From Candidatus Pristimantibacillus lignocellulolyticus (GTDB lineage: Bacteria; Bacillota; Bacilli; Paenibacillales; Paenibacillaceae): a stretch of DNA of 64,000 bases. Shown here in pieces: positions 34,558 through 43,705 of this stretch. The translations under genes and the position numbers were made by a program. The stretch is from positions 5,018,001-5,082,000 of the forward strand of contig CP097899.1 in NCBI GenBank assembly GCA_023639215.1, written 5' to 3'. The first letter of the stretch is position 1. Every line of letters starts with the position of its first letter. The notes beneath the pieces were generated by a model, which saw nothing but the letters and a program-made list of their open reading frames with translations, was not told the DNA's origin and ran no database searches.

Positions 34558-36531
34558 TTATTCTCCATTTGTACCCTCAGGTCTTGTTGGCATCTCTCCG
34601 TCTGGCATTGTCATCTCGCCATTTGTACCTTCAGGTCTTGTTGGCATCTCACCATCTGGCATTGCTGGCATCTCACCATTATCATCGCTTCTTCCACCCA
34701 TTGGACCTCTGCCGCCGCCCATGCCACCACCAAAGCCACCCATTCCGCCTCTGGATGTCGTTATTCCGTTAGCATCTACATATGAAATTTTATCAGCAAG
34801 TGTAAAACTTACTATTTTATTACCAAGAGAACCTGTTGTGTCTTCTGCAATATTTAATATGTCATCCAATACCGTTTGACCACCAGAGTACAATGTATAA
34901 GATTGACCTTGTTCAATAAGTGGAGAACTAATCATTACGGATTGATAGGTTTTGTCTGGTTCGAAAGCAACGATAATTTCACCTGCTTCATTAGCTAATT
35001 GAACAAGTGTATTTGCAGCTTGAGTTTCTGTGTAGTACATTAATAATGCAGCTTGAGTAGATATCTCAGATGGCGCTAGAGCCATGCCACTAGAACCAAC
35101 AGCTACTAATGTACCTCCTGACATATTGAATGTGCCGTCATAATCTAATGGTCCGTTGCCATTATCCTCAGGTCCATTAACTACTACTGTACCTCCGCTC
35201 ATCTCAAAATTCCCGTTAGAATCTAAACCATCGCCTTTTGCATCAACTTTAATTTGTCCACCAGTTATTTTCAATAAAGCATCAGATTCTGTAGCAAAGC
35301 TAGCTCCACCTCTTCCGCCAAATGCCGATTCATCATTACCACCTGCAACATTAACACCATCATCAGAAGCTATAATTGATATGTTACCGCCATTTACTGT
35401 AATTTGATTACCTTCTAGTCCTTCGTAACTTCCATTAATTTGTACAACTCCATCATTAATTGTTAATGCACTGTCCGCATGGAAACCATCATCACCGGTT
35501 GTAATCGAATATTGTCCACCATGAACATTTACATTGCCATTACTATGAAAAGCATCATCAGCACTATCAACATTGAATGTACCCTTATACATCGTTAACT
35601 CCGTTGCTGACTTAATTCCTTTGGCACTAGTTGTTTCATCAATTTTTGATTCACTACCTTCACCAGATACAATATTGAATTGACCATTTTCGATAACGGC
35701 TGCTCCGATAGAATCAATCCCATCGTTGCCAGAAGTGATATCAAATGTACCATCTACGATATATATAGCACCTAATTCCTCAGTATTATCATTAGTCGAT
35801 TTCATCGCATCGCCGGCTACGTCTAATGTATACTTACCTGTACGAATTGCAAGCACATCTCGACCAATAATACCATCATCCACAGAAGTTACAACATATG
35901 TACCTTCTACTAATTTCAAAGTATCTTTTCCAACAATTGCGTCATTAAAGCTCGCATTAACGATTAAAGTTCCTGCTCCATTGATCGAAAGATCATCCTT
36001 ACTATACAAGGTTCCTGAAGGCTCATCTGCATTATCTTCATACACATAGTCAGAACCGTCTGAAAGACTATTTTGCGTACCTTCAGCTAGCGTAATAATG
36101 GTCTTCCCTGCCTTTTCTACATAAATAGCTGCGCTATCTTCATTATGAATAGTTGCTCCATTAAGGATAAGTTTCACATTCCCGTTATTTTCAAGTTTCA
36201 CATGAATTTGACCATCATTAAGCTCACCACTTACGACATAAGTACCCGGAAGAGCTATCGTAACGGTTGTCCCTTCAATAAACACACCACTTGATGCTGA
36301 TGTTGTGATCGAATCACCATTTAAAGCAATTTGCTTAGAAGATTTTTCATCCCAGTTACTATCTAAATCCTCCGCATCAAATTCAGCTGACAATACTTTT
36401 GACGTTGAACCTTTATCATTCTCAGATGTAATCCCTGTCGTTACTTCGCTAGGATTACTTGTACAACCAGCTAACATTAAACTCATCGTTAGCATTGATA
36501 TGCCAAGCCATTGGTATATATTCGACTTCAT
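34558..36531 (-). CDS. Carbohydrate-binding DUF4353 lipoprotein with frameshifted repeat tail
   Basis: A 657-residue surface lipoprotein; lipobox LMLAGC with Cys23. The body is a right-handed beta-helix-like DUF4353 domain with many repeats of D-A-(F/I)-x-S and DGI motifs (SVDDGIIGRD, SADDAFHSNG, TGDDGFHADSA). The end is a Gly-rich stretch (GGMGGFGGGMGGGRG) and repeats of DGEMPTRPEGTNGE. The stop at 34558 falls inside this repeat. In another frame from an ATG 4 bases further, 40 more codons stay open (MPNGEMMTPGG...) to TAA at 34436, so the tail looks frameshifted by slippage. Start 36531 follows GGAGTGAGG. Confidence 0.85.
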   Translation of the reverse strand: MKSNIYQWLGISMLTMSLMLAGCTSNPSEVTTGITSENDKGSTSKVLSAEFDAEDLDSNWDEKSSKQIALNGDSITTSASSGVFIEGTTVTIALPGTYVVSGELNDGQIHVKLENNGNVKLILNGATIHNEDSAAIYVEKAGKTIITLAEGTQNSLSDGSDYVYEDNADEPSGTLYSKDDLSINGAGTLIVNASFNDAIVGKDTLKLVEGTYVVTSVDDGIIGRDVLAIRTGKYTLDVAGDAMKSTNDNTEELGAIYIVDGTFDITSGNDGIDSIGAAVIENGQFNIVSGEGSESKIDETTSAKGIKSATELTMYKGTFNVDSADDAFHSNGNVNVHGGQYSITTGDDGFHADSALTINDGVVQINGSYEGLEGNQITVNGGNISIIASDDGVNVAGGNDESAFGGRGGASFATESDALLKITGGQIKVDAKGDGLDSNGNFEMSGGTVVVNGPEDNGNGPLDYDGTFNMSGGTLVAVGSSGMALAPSEISTQAALLMYYTETQAANTLVQLANEAGEIIVAFEPDKTYQSVMISSPLIEQGQSYTLYSGGQTVLDDILNIAEDTTGSLGNKIVSFTLADKISYVDANGITTSRGGMGGFGGGMGGGRGPMGGRSDDNGEMPAMPDGEMPTRPEGTNGEMTMPDGEMPTRPEGTNGE

Positions 36532-36628
36532 AAACCTCACTCCTATTTCCTAATATAGCCTCAGTTTAAGACTCATAACTTAGAGGTAAATTAGTGTGAA
36601 CTTAAAGGTTAATGAAAGTTTCGTAATA

Positions 36629-36674
36629 AAAAACTCGATAAAGAACAAAATGCTGTTCTTCATCGAGTTTTTTC
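36629..36674. terminator. Strong bidirectional terminator
   Basis: AAAAAACTCGATAAAGAACA pairs with TGTTCTTCATCGAGTTTTTT with minimal mismatch. It lies between the antiporter and the DUF4353 gene. Confidence 0.85.
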
Positions 36675-36759
36675 TGAAACTACGTTATTGTTATACATCT
36701 AACTATTTCATGATTTCGCCTGAAGTAATTCAACATACTACTGTTTATTTCAATAGTAA

Positions 36760-37911
36760 TTATGCTGTTACTTTCTCATTTTTCGTAAACATAAATTTCA
36801 ATAAGGGTGGAGTAACGATTGTTGTGACAATAACCATAATAACGATAGATGTAAAGTACTCTGGATGTAATAACTGTGATGAAAGACCGGTTGCTGCAAT
36901 AATTAACGCAACCTCTCCACGAGATACCATACCCGCTCCAATGATAAGTGCCGGCTTTGAATTAAATCCTGTTAGTCTTGCTCCCACCCAACAACCAATA
37001 AGCTTCGTTACAATCGCCATAATCGTTATTATTATTAAAAATCCGATTTGATCGCCAATTCCAACAAATGATACATCAAGTCCAATACTTACAAAAAACA
37101 CTGGAACGAAAAGTGTATAAGCGATCGGTTCAACTTTGTGTTCAACCGTTTTTCTAAATGGAGTTTGTCCTACAGCAATACCAGCTGCAAATGCTCCAAT
37201 AATTCCTGCCATATGCATATATTCTGCAAAGTAAGCAAAGCCAAAACAAATAACAATCGCTATTGATATAACAGGCTCTGTCACCTTTAATTTCCCTAAA
37301 CATTTCATTAATAGCGGTACGATAAATATGCTCGCTAATACAATAATAACAAAGAAAATCACTTTATTAAGTACGAGCATTCCAATTGAACTACCTTCAT
37401 CTGCACCAGTAAAACTCATCATAAATGCTAATAAAATTACGACAAGTACGTCATCAATAACAGCAGCGCCTAAAATTGTAGCGCCTTCTCTTGAATTCAA
37501 TTGATCCAATTCCTTCAACACTTGAACGGAAATACTTACGGATGTAGCACAAAATAGCGTTGCAAAGAACAATGAATGATTAGAACTGAATCCAAAGGCC
37601 AGACCAACAGTATAACCACCGATAAAAGGCAATATGATACCACCTATGGCAACGGCTAATGCTGATTTCCAAGTTTTTTTCATTTGTTCTATATCTGTTT
37701 CAAGTCCTGCAATGAACATAAGTAATAGAACACCTATATTAGCAAACGTAGTTAATAGCTCATCACTTTGTACCCATCCAAATACTGCTGGACCAAGTAC
37801 GATACCTATTATTAACTTCCCCAGAACAGCAGGTTGACCAAGCTTAACTGAAATATGACCTGAAATTTTCGTTGAAAGTAAAATGATAACGAGTGTAATA
37901 ATAAATTCCAT
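36760..37911 (-). CDS. Monovalent cation/proton antiporter (CPA2, KefB/NapA-like)
   Basis: A 383-residue membrane protein with about 12 helices. Typical CPA2 features are LGQPAVLGKLIIGIVLGP near the N-terminus and the Asp pair region LGAAVIDDVLVVILLAF. It exchanges K+ or Na+ for H+. There is no C-terminal TrkA-N/C domain, so it lacks the nucleotide or ligand-sensing tail of KefB and ends ...KFMFTKNEKVTA. GGGAGGATTCAA precedes the ATG. Confidence 0.88.
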   Translation of the reverse strand: MEFIITLVIILLSTKISGHISVKLGQPAVLGKLIIGIVLGPAVFGWVQSDELLTTFANIGVLLLMFIAGLETDIEQMKKTWKSALAVAIGGIILPFIGGYTVGLAFGFSSNHSLFFATLFCATSVSISVQVLKELDQLNSREGATILGAAVIDDVLVVILLAFMMSFTGADEGSSIGMLVLNKVIFFVIIVLASIFIVPLLMKCLGKLKVTEPVISIAIVICFGFAYFAEYMHMAGIIGAFAAGIAVGQTPFRKTVEHKVEPIAYTLFVPVFFVSIGLDVSFVGIGDQIGFLIIITIMAIVTKLIGCWVGARLTGFNSKPALIIGAGMVSRGEVALIIAATGLSSQLLHPEYFTSIVIMVIVTTIVTPPLLKFMFTKNEKVTA

Positions 37912-37950
37912 TTGAATCCTCCCTTATGCAAACACCTGTTGTAATAAGTA

Positions 37951-38730
37951 TCAAAGTTGATTTCGTTGCAAGTAGCTAAGGGCATCCTTCATACGTTCAT
38001 TATATAATATATCTCCACTCGTGTTATGGAATATCACTTTTCCACTACCTTTACCTCGAGCCATACCGTATCGATGTAATAGTGCAGCAAGACGTCGTAC
38101 AGTCCCCGTACTACCATCGACAATATCAATATGAGAAGGTAAGATTTCTCGTAATAATGGCTTGAAATAAGGGTAATGTGTACAACCTAGCACAATGATT
38201 CCGTAATTTTCTAGATCAAAAGGTGCTAATTGTTCTAAAAAGTACTGTTTCACTTCTTCTGTATCATACTTCATACTTTCACAAAAAGGTACAAGCTTCT
38301 CCATTGGTAAAGAATCGACGATTCCGGAATCATCTACACGTGAAACAAGAGCATAGTATTTTGGTAAAGACAGTGTAAGGGGCGTAGCAAATACTAGCAC
38401 TCTTCGTCCGGTGGAATGATTCATCTCTACTGCAGGCTTAACTGCTGGCTCCATTCCGATAATAGGCAAGTTAGGATACTCGTTTCGTAATGTTTCTACA
38501 GCAATGCTTGTAGCTGTATTGCAGGCTATTACAAGTGCGTCTATATCTTGCTTCATCATACCGTGAACGGTGTCAAGAATATAACCATGTACTTCATCTT
38601 TTGTTTTTGTTCCATAAGGAACATGCAAAGTATCTGCAACAAAATAATAATCTTCCATTGGTATGCGTCGAACTGCTTCAGATAATACAGTTAACCCACC
38701 CATTCCTGAGTCAAAAATACCTATTGTCAT
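37951..38730 (-). CDS. Glutamate racemase (YrpC-like)
   Basis: A 259-residue racemase giving D-glutamate for peptidoglycan. The active-site pair is Cys70 (VIACNTATS) and Cys183 (VLGCTHYPYF), with Asp7-Ser8 near the N-terminus. ADTLHVPYGTK, in place of the usual GDTARVPYG, is characteristic of the second Bacillus racemase YrpC rather than RacE/MurI. It follows a 2-hydroxyacid dehydrogenase on the same strand. Confidence 0.9.
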   Translation of the reverse strand: MTIGIFDSGMGGLTVLSEAVRRIPMEDYYFVADTLHVPYGTKTKDEVHGYILDTVHGMMKQDIDALVIACNTATSIAVETLRNEYPNLPIIGMEPAVKPAVEMNHSTGRRVLVFATPLTLSLPKYYALVSRVDDSGIVDSLPMEKLVPFCESMKYDTEEVKQYFLEQLAPFDLENYGIIVLGCTHYPYFKPLLREILPSHIDIVDGSTGTVRRLAALLHRYGMARGKGSGKVIFHNTSGDILYNERMKDALSYLQRNQL

Positions 38731-38829
38731 TATAATCGTTCCCTTGTACTCAAAATCATCAATGTATTAATCACATGTATTATCATAATACTCTTACTGC
38801 AATAGAACAATAACTCCGTATATAAAAAC

Positions 38830-39801
38830 TTATAATAATTCTTTAATAATATTAGCGTCTTCTTTCCCTTGTAAGGCATGAACAAGGTTACGTGCAGCAA
38901 GCTTAGCCATATCATGCCTTGTCGCCTCTGTTGCTGATCCAATATGCGGAGTCAGTACAACATTAGATAACTTCAAGAATGGGTGATTGCTCGGTAAGGG
39001 CTCCTGTGCAAATACATCTAGGCCGGCACCTCTAATCTGCCCCTGCTGCAATGCATCGATTAGATCCTGTTCTATAACAGTACCTCCACGGGAAGCATTA
39101 ATAAATATAGCGTCATTTTTCATCCTAGCAAATTGTTCTTTACCAATCATATTTCTACTTTCATCCGTTAAAGGCAACATAATGACGATAAAATCACATT
39201 GCTCTAGTAAGTGATCCATTGAAACATACGATAAATCGAATTTCTCTTCCACTTCTATTTTCCGTGAACGATTATAATACATAACATCCATATCAAATCC
39301 TAATGATGCTCGTTTTGCAATAACTTCTCCTATACGTCCCATCCCAATAATACCTAATTTACGGTGATGAACATCGATTCCAAATAGCTTTTTCCCTTCA
39401 TTTCCTTTCCAGTTTCCTTCTTTAATGTATGTATCTAATTGTGCAATTCTACGTGCTGTAGAAAGCATTAGTCCCATAACAAGATCCGCAACCGTATCAT
39501 CAAGAACATACGGCGTATGCGTTCCAATAATGTTTCGTTGCTTTAACTGTTCTATATCAAAATGATTGTAGCCAACACTCATCGTACTAACAACTTTCAA
39601 ATTCGGTGCTGCATCTAATAACTTATTATCTATCTTTACAGAACTGCTATTGAAAAAGCCATCGACATCTTGTAAATAATGAAGTAATTGCTCCGGATTA
39701 CGTTCTTCGTCTTTGCCCCATGTTTTTACAGTACAGTGCTCCTCGAGATATTGCAGCACATCGTGTGGCAATCTTCGATCTACAAATATTAGTGGTTTCA
39801 T
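38830..39801 (-). CDS. D-isomer 2-hydroxyacid dehydrogenase
   Basis: A 323-residue NAD(P)-dependent dehydrogenase of the glyoxylate/2-ketogluconate reductase type. The nucleotide motif is LGIIGMGRIGEVIAKRA. The catalytic Arg, Glu and His are expected in NASRGGTVIE, GLDVFAQEP and LTPHIGSAT. It probably reduces a small 2-keto acid. The ATG at 39801 follows GAGGGTAGAACG; a longer frame to 39861 lacks a site. Confidence 0.88.
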   Translation of the reverse strand: MKPLIFVDRRLPHDVLQYLEEHCTVKTWGKDEERNPEQLLHYLQDVDGFFNSSSVKIDNKLLDAAPNLKVVSTMSVGYNHFDIEQLKQRNIIGTHTPYVLDDTVADLVMGLMLSTARRIAQLDTYIKEGNWKGNEGKKLFGIDVHHRKLGIIGMGRIGEVIAKRASLGFDMDVMYYNRSRKIEVEEKFDLSYVSMDHLLEQCDFIVIMLPLTDESRNMIGKEQFARMKNDAIFINASRGGTVIEQDLIDALQQGQIRGAGLDVFAQEPLPSNHPFLKLSNVVLTPHIGSATEATRHDMAKLAARNLVHALQGKEDANIIKELL

Positions 39802-39860
39802 CGTTCTACCCTCTTTCAATATCGCTAATCCTATCGTACTGCAACTTGAAAATGAATACA

Positions 39861-39907
39861 ACGAAAAGAGTTCTTTTGCAGCCTCCCAACTGCAAAAAGA
39901 ACTCTTC
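39861..39907. promoter_or_regulatory. Long inverted repeat between divergent genes
   Basis: AAAAGAGTTCTTTTGCAG pairs with CTGCAAAAAGAACTCTT around CCTCCCAA. It lies in the leader of the 2-hydroxyacid dehydrogenase. It may be an attenuator-like hairpin or a read-through terminator. No aptamer upstream of it was recognised. Confidence 0.4.
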
Positions 39908-40102
39908 TACATAAGTACCATATTTTTCACTTTAATGGATTGAAAATAGCAGGTATACAAGCTATCATTAAAGGAACTTATATTTTAATATCCTCCTCAC
40001 TTAATTTTTCCTTCTCCCAAATATAGAATAACAAATTCATAAATTCGATTCTGTAACTCACATTACAAAAAAAATCGAATAATGAATGAAAGGTTGCTTA
40101 CA

Positions 40103-40828
40103 TTGAAAAAAATAGATACCGTTAAATTACGCGCCTCAATACCATTCTTTCAAGACATCGATCAACAGTTATTAGATCAGCTTACGCCTTATATGAAGGA
40201 AGTAAGTTTTACAAAAGGGAATGTTATCTTTCATGAAGGAGATGAAGGTAATCAAATTTTCTTCATTCGAACAGGTATGGTTTGTATATATACATCTAAC
40301 AAAGCGAAACGTATTACGTTAGCCTACTTAGATAAAGGTGAATATTTCGGAGAAATGGCTTTGATGCAACCTGGCCTCCTACGCTCAGCTACTGCTGAAG
40401 CGATGACCTCTGTAAAAGCATATGCTTTGCATCGTGCAGATTTCCAACAGTTAGTCGAGAAAGATCGTAATGTTCCATTTCTAATATTAAACTATACGAT
40501 GGAACGTCTCCGTAAAGCTAATCAACAAATTTATGATTTAACATTTCTCAATGTACAGCATCGAATAATTCGTCGATTGCTTGATCTTTGCAAAGAATTT
40601 GGAAATTTACGTACTGATGGAGCATATCAACTCACTGTTAAAATCACTCATCAACAACTTGCAGACGCTGTGGGAGCAGCTAGAGAGACCGTTTCAAAAG
40701 TTTTAATAGATCTTCAAGATCAACAATTAATACTATTTCAGAATAAAAAGCTAATCGTACTCCAATTAGCGCAATTGGAGCAAAAAATAGAAGGCTGGTA
40801 TTATCCATCTCAACCTATCTCTGAGTAA
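40103..40828 (+). CDS. Crp/Fnr-family transcriptional regulator
   Basis: About 241 residues: an N-terminal cyclic-nucleotide-binding-like beta-roll (GNVIFHEGDEGNQIFFIRTG, GEYFGEMALM), a dimerisation helix and a C-terminal winged helix (KITHQQLADAVGAARETVSK). It has no N-terminal cysteine cluster of Fnr, so its signal is unknown. The TTG at 40103 has AAAGG nine bases upstream; an ATG at 40082 is in frame but has no ribosome site. The IF-3-like gene follows 18 bp later and is probably co-transcribed. Confidence 0.85.
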   Translation: MKKIDTVKLRASIPFFQDIDQQLLDQLTPYMKEVSFTKGNVIFHEGDEGNQIFFIRTGMVCIYTSNKAKRITLAYLDKGEYFGEMALMQPGLLRSATAEAMTSVKAYALHRADFQQLVEKDRNVPFLILNYTMERLRKANQQIYDLTFLNVQHRIIRRLLDLCKEFGNLRTDGAYQLTVKITHQQLADAVGAARETVSKVLIDLQDQQLILFQNKKLIVLQLAQLEQKIEGWYYPSQPISE

Positions 40829-40846
40829 TGAAGGAGTTTCAATGTA

Positions 40847-41326
40847 ATGAATATGCTGATGAACGAAAAGATAAAAGCTTCTGAGGTAGAACTTACAGGG
40901 CTTAATGGAGAAAATCTTGGTACGATGACTACAAAAGCAGCGTTAGCATTAGCGAAACAATATAAAGCTGATCTAGTGTGTACAAATTTACTTTCAAGTC
41001 CACCTCCTTGTCAATTAATGGCCAAAGGAATGGCGAAGCAAACAAAAAATATAGAGAAGTCGGCAGCTTCTCCAAAAAAAGTTAAAGAAATCCGTTTAAC
41101 TCCGTATATTGAAGATCATGATTATGATACTAAAATCCGACAATGTGTTTCTTTGCTTCAATCAGGGCATCCAGTTGCTCTAATCGTGAAGATTCAAGGC
41201 AAAGAAGGTATCGCTGCCAAAGCTTTACTTGAACGAATGCTCATTACATTAAAAGCAGACGGTACGAAACAAGCAGGGATTCATGTAAGTGGCAAACAGG
41301 CTTCGGTAACTGTCCTACCGAAATAG
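40847..41326 (+). CDS. Translation initiation factor IF-3-like paralogue
   Basis: A 159-residue protein with both IF-3 halves recognisable: NEKIKASEVELTGLNGENLG at the N-terminus, PPPCQLMAKGMAKQ in place of PPVCRIMDYGKY, then KEIRLTPYIEDHDYDTKIRQ. IF-3 binds the 30S subunit and checks the initiator tRNA. Here several basic residues of the usual C-domain are gone (VKIQGKEG for VRFRGRE). It starts with ATG and is not followed by rpmI-rplT, so it is not the housekeeping infC. It lies in a probable operon with a Crp/Fnr regulator. Confidence 0.75.
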   Translation: MNMLMNEKIKASEVELTGLNGENLGTMTTKAALALAKQYKADLVCTNLLSSPPPCQLMAKGMAKQTKNIEKSAASPKKVKEIRLTPYIEDHDYDTKIRQCVSLLQSGHPVALIVKIQGKEGIAAKALLERMLITLKADGTKQAGIHVSGKQASVTVLPK

Positions 41327-41348
41327 AATACTTAATAAGACATACTAA

Positions 41349-41403
41349 AGGGTGTAACAGTAGCTCGGACCTACGGATAGGTTTGAACAACTGTTACACC
41401 CTT
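41349..41403 (+). terminator. Terminator after IF-3-like gene
   Basis: AAGGGTGTAACAGT pairs with ACTGTTACACCCTT around a loop with its own small stem, followed by ATTATT. Confidence 0.75.
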
Positions 41404-41429
41404 ATTATTGTATCTATTCTTTATTACGT

Positions 41430-41906
41430 CTAATCTGATCTTAGATTAGGATTAGGATTGGATAGAATGCCGTTTAATTCCTTCATAAACATATCAATAT
41501 CCTTAAATTGACGGTATACAGAGGCAAAGCGAACATATGCTACTTCATCAACAGGATACAATTGAGTCATAACGATCGAACCAATATCACTACTTTCTAC
41601 TTCAGCATGCGCAGTTGTTCTAAGTTCTTTCTCTACTTCTGAGACGATAACTTCCAAGCGCTCAACTGGAACTGGTCTCTTCTCACAAGCTCGAATCAAA
41701 CCACGTAATATTTTATCGCGACTAAATTCCTCACGACTTCCATCCTTCTTAATGACAATCAATGGAGTTTCCTCAACCATTTCAAAGGTTGTGAAGCGCC
41801 TGCTGCATTGCTCACATTCACGTCTTCGACGGATTGACTTATTTTCGTTAGCTGGACGAGAATCTAAAACCTTCGTACCAGAGTAATCACAGTATGGACA
41901 TTTCAT
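41430..41906 (-). CDS. nrdR: Transcriptional repressor NrdR
   Basis: A 158-residue repressor of ribonucleotide reductase genes. The N-terminal zinc ribbon has Cys3, Cys6, Cys31 and Cys34, followed by the ATP-cone domain (~49-139; VIKKDGSREEFSRDKILRGL, VRFASVYRQFKD). It senses (d)ATP and binds NrdR boxes. It is encoded alone here, facing the spore-protein gene. Confidence 0.97.
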   Translation of the reverse strand: MKCPYCDYSGTKVLDSRPANENKSIRRRRECEQCSRRFTTFEMVEETPLIVIKKDGSREEFSRDKILRGLIRACEKRPVPVERLEVIVSEVEKELRTTAHAEVESSDIGSIVMTQLYPVDEVAYVRFASVYRQFKDIDMFMKELNGILSNPNPNLRSD

Positions 41907-42001
41907 TTAGAACCCTCCCTTCTTTTACCAATGATAACTTGTAATAAAACATTTAATATCGCACATAATACATTTACCAACCGCGAGGAGGTGAAAATAA
42001 C

Positions 42002-42217
42002 ATGGCACAAAATCGCAGCAGCAACTCATTGCTTGTCCCTCAAGCAACAGCAGCTCTTGATCGTATGAAATATGAAGTAGCACAAGAGCTAGGAATTGCT
42101 ATCCCGCAAGATGGTTACTACGGTAACATCACTACGAGAGATGCAGGCTACATTGGTGGTTCTATCACTCGTCGTTTAGTTCAGATTGCTGAACAATCTT
42201 TAGCAGGTCAAAGTTAA
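42002..42217 (+). CDS. Alpha/beta-type small acid-soluble spore protein
   Basis: A 71-residue spore DNA-binding protein: KYEVAQELGIAIPQDGYYGN with the germination-protease site, then GGSITRRLVQIAEQSL. AGGAGGTG lies eight bases before ATG. It is about two-thirds identical by eye to the copy at 25296. Confidence 0.95.
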   Translation: MAQNRSSNSLLVPQATAALDRMKYEVAQELGIAIPQDGYYGNITTRDAGYIGGSITRRLVQIAEQSLAGQS

Positions 42218-42244
42218 TATTATACCTTGTATAATGAAAACAAG

Positions 42245-42290
42245 CTTTGGGGCTGTTCTTCTACCAAGAAGACAGTCTCAAGGCTCTTAT
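42245..42290 (+). terminator. Terminator after spore-protein gene
   Basis: GGGGCTGTCTTCTT-type arms: GGCTGTTCTTCT pairs with AGAAGACAGTC, flanked by AGCTTTGG and CTCAAGGCT. Confidence 0.55.
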
Positions 42291-42401
42291 TCATTTGTCA
42301 TAATTATGTGCGAATAGAATATCATCTATTTATTTTTATCTACAACAGTATAGCATAAAATATAAAATGCCGTATAGTTGTTGCATCTATCCATAAGTAA
42401 A

Positions 42402-42971
42402 TTATAATTGCGGGTACAGTTCTTTATATTTATTATAATAATAAATCACTTTCTGTACATAGCGTCTTGTCTCACCAAATGGAATATCATCTGAAGTAGC
42501 AAATTCCCCTGACCAAGTCCCTTGCTCAATCCATTTCGATACATTTCCAGGACCTGCATTATAAGCTGCTATCGCTTTAACTTTCTCTCCGTCAAACTGT
42601 TCTAACAAATGATTCAAATACCATGTTCCTAACTCAATATTCATTGTTGGATCATGTAATAATTTCTCTGCCGGAATATGTTCTAAATTCGCTCGCTCAA
42701 TGATCCAATCCGATGTAGTTGGCATTAACTGCATTAAACCAACTGCCCCTTTTGGTGATTCACGACCTGTTTGAAAATTAGATTCCACTCTAATGACCGC
42801 CGCAATAAGATGTGGATCAACATTATATTTTTCGGAGCTTTCAATAATGAGTCCATTGTACTTTACAGGATATAATTTCTGTATAAACCAGTCCGATTTT
42901 CCAAATAAAAAAACGATAAAACATACAACAACTACTAATAACAACCGACTTCTGAATTTTTTTCTCTTCAT
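42402..42971 (-). CDS. Membrane-anchored lytic transglycosylase (SLT family)
   Basis: A 189-residue protein: an N-terminal membrane anchor (LLLVVVVCFIVFLFG), then a goose-lysozyme-like SLT domain. The catalytic Glu is in AAVIRVESNFQ, with GAVGLMQLMP and AIAAYNAGPGNVSKW motifs. It cuts the MurNAc-GlcNAc bond with 1,6-anhydro formation outside the membrane. Its ATG overlaps the coaE stop by four bases. Confidence 0.92.
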   Translation of the reverse strand: MKRKKFRSRLLLVVVVCFIVFLFGKSDWFIQKLYPVKYNGLIIESSEKYNVDPHLIAAVIRVESNFQTGRESPKGAVGLMQLMPTTSDWIIERANLEHIPAEKLLHDPTMNIELGTWYLNHLLEQFDGEKVKAIAAYNAGPGNVSKWIEQGTWSGEFATSDDIPFGETRRYVQKVIYYYNKYKELYPQL

Positions 42972-43564
42972 ACACTTACCAGCCTTTGAATAAGCTCAAC
43001 CACTTGCTTCTCTGTTTCCTCAATCGACCCAGAATTATCAATTACATAATCAGCTAACGCTCTCTTCTGTTCAATATCCATCTGAATATCTACTCTAGAA
43101 GTCGCTACATCTAGCGTAATGTTATTTCTAGCTACCAACCGCTCTATTTGCATTTTTCTGGGTACGTACACTACAACAATTGCTTCATATAAATGCATCT
43201 GATTAGTTTCATACAATAATGGAATATCAGCAACAATAATTGCATCTGGATTTTCATCTTTATAACGGTCTATTGTTGATAACATTTTTGAACGAATAGC
43301 TGGATGTGTAATCGATTCTAACTTTGCCAGCTTGTCCTTATCTGAAAAAACAATAGCACCTAAAGCCGCCCTATTAAGACTACCGTTTTCATGTAGTATG
43401 GCTTGTCCAAAAAAGGAGGTAATCTCCTTAAGGGCAGGTTGCCCCTGCTCGACAATATCACGAGCAACCTGATCTGCATCGACAAGTAAGGCACCATGCT
43501 TAACAAGCAGACTACTAACTGAACTTTTCCCACTTGCAATACCGCCTGTCAAACCAATTAACAA
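42968..43564 (-). CDS. coaE: Dephospho-CoA kinase
   Basis: A 198-residue kinase for the last step of coenzyme A synthesis. The P-loop is GLTGGIASGKSSV, with VDADQVARDIV and ADIPLLYET also typical. The TTG at 43564 was chosen because the family starts M-(I/L)-x-GLTGG and GGAGGA sits nine bases upstream; the frame extends to 43594. Two type B leader hairpins stand directly upstream, between coaE and ytaF. Confidence 0.95.
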   Translation of the reverse strand: MLIGLTGGIASGKSSVSSLLVKHGALLVDADQVARDIVEQGQPALKEITSFFGQAILHENGSLNRAALGAIVFSDKDKLAKLESITHPAIRSKMLSTIDRYKDENPDAIIVADIPLLYETNQMHLYEAIVVVYVPRKMQIERLVARNNITLDVATSRVDIQMDIEQKRALADYVIDNSGSIEETEKQVVELIQRLVSV

Positions 43565-43573
43565 TGCACTCAC

Positions 43574-43704
43574 TCCTCCAACTTTTTGTATCATTCATAT
43601 ATTGCTTCTTCTCCGCAAACAAAAAGTACTACGGAAGCATTTACTACTTTTTGTTATCTTCCAAATATACTATCTCGAAAACGAAAAGTACTTCGGAAGC
43701 TCAT
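43574..43704 (-). repeat. Two type B leader elements (B5, B6) before coaE
   Basis: Copies at about 43574-43645 and 43646-43704. Transcript direction: GCTTCCGTAGTACTTTTTGT then TTGCGGAGAAG...ACAAAAAGTTGGAGG next to the gene, and GCTTCCGAAGTACTTTTCGT...GGAAGATAACAAAAAGT in the distal copy. GCTTCCG can pair with CGGAG-AAGC, or ACTTTTTGT with ACAAAAAGT, but not both. Confidence 0.75.
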
Positions 43705-43705
43705 T

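Noticed and set aside
34523..36553. Plus-strand open frames across the DUF4353 gene
   Set aside because: They are shadows of the repetitive minus-strand gene, with no ribosome sites and low-complexity Pro/Leu-rich products.
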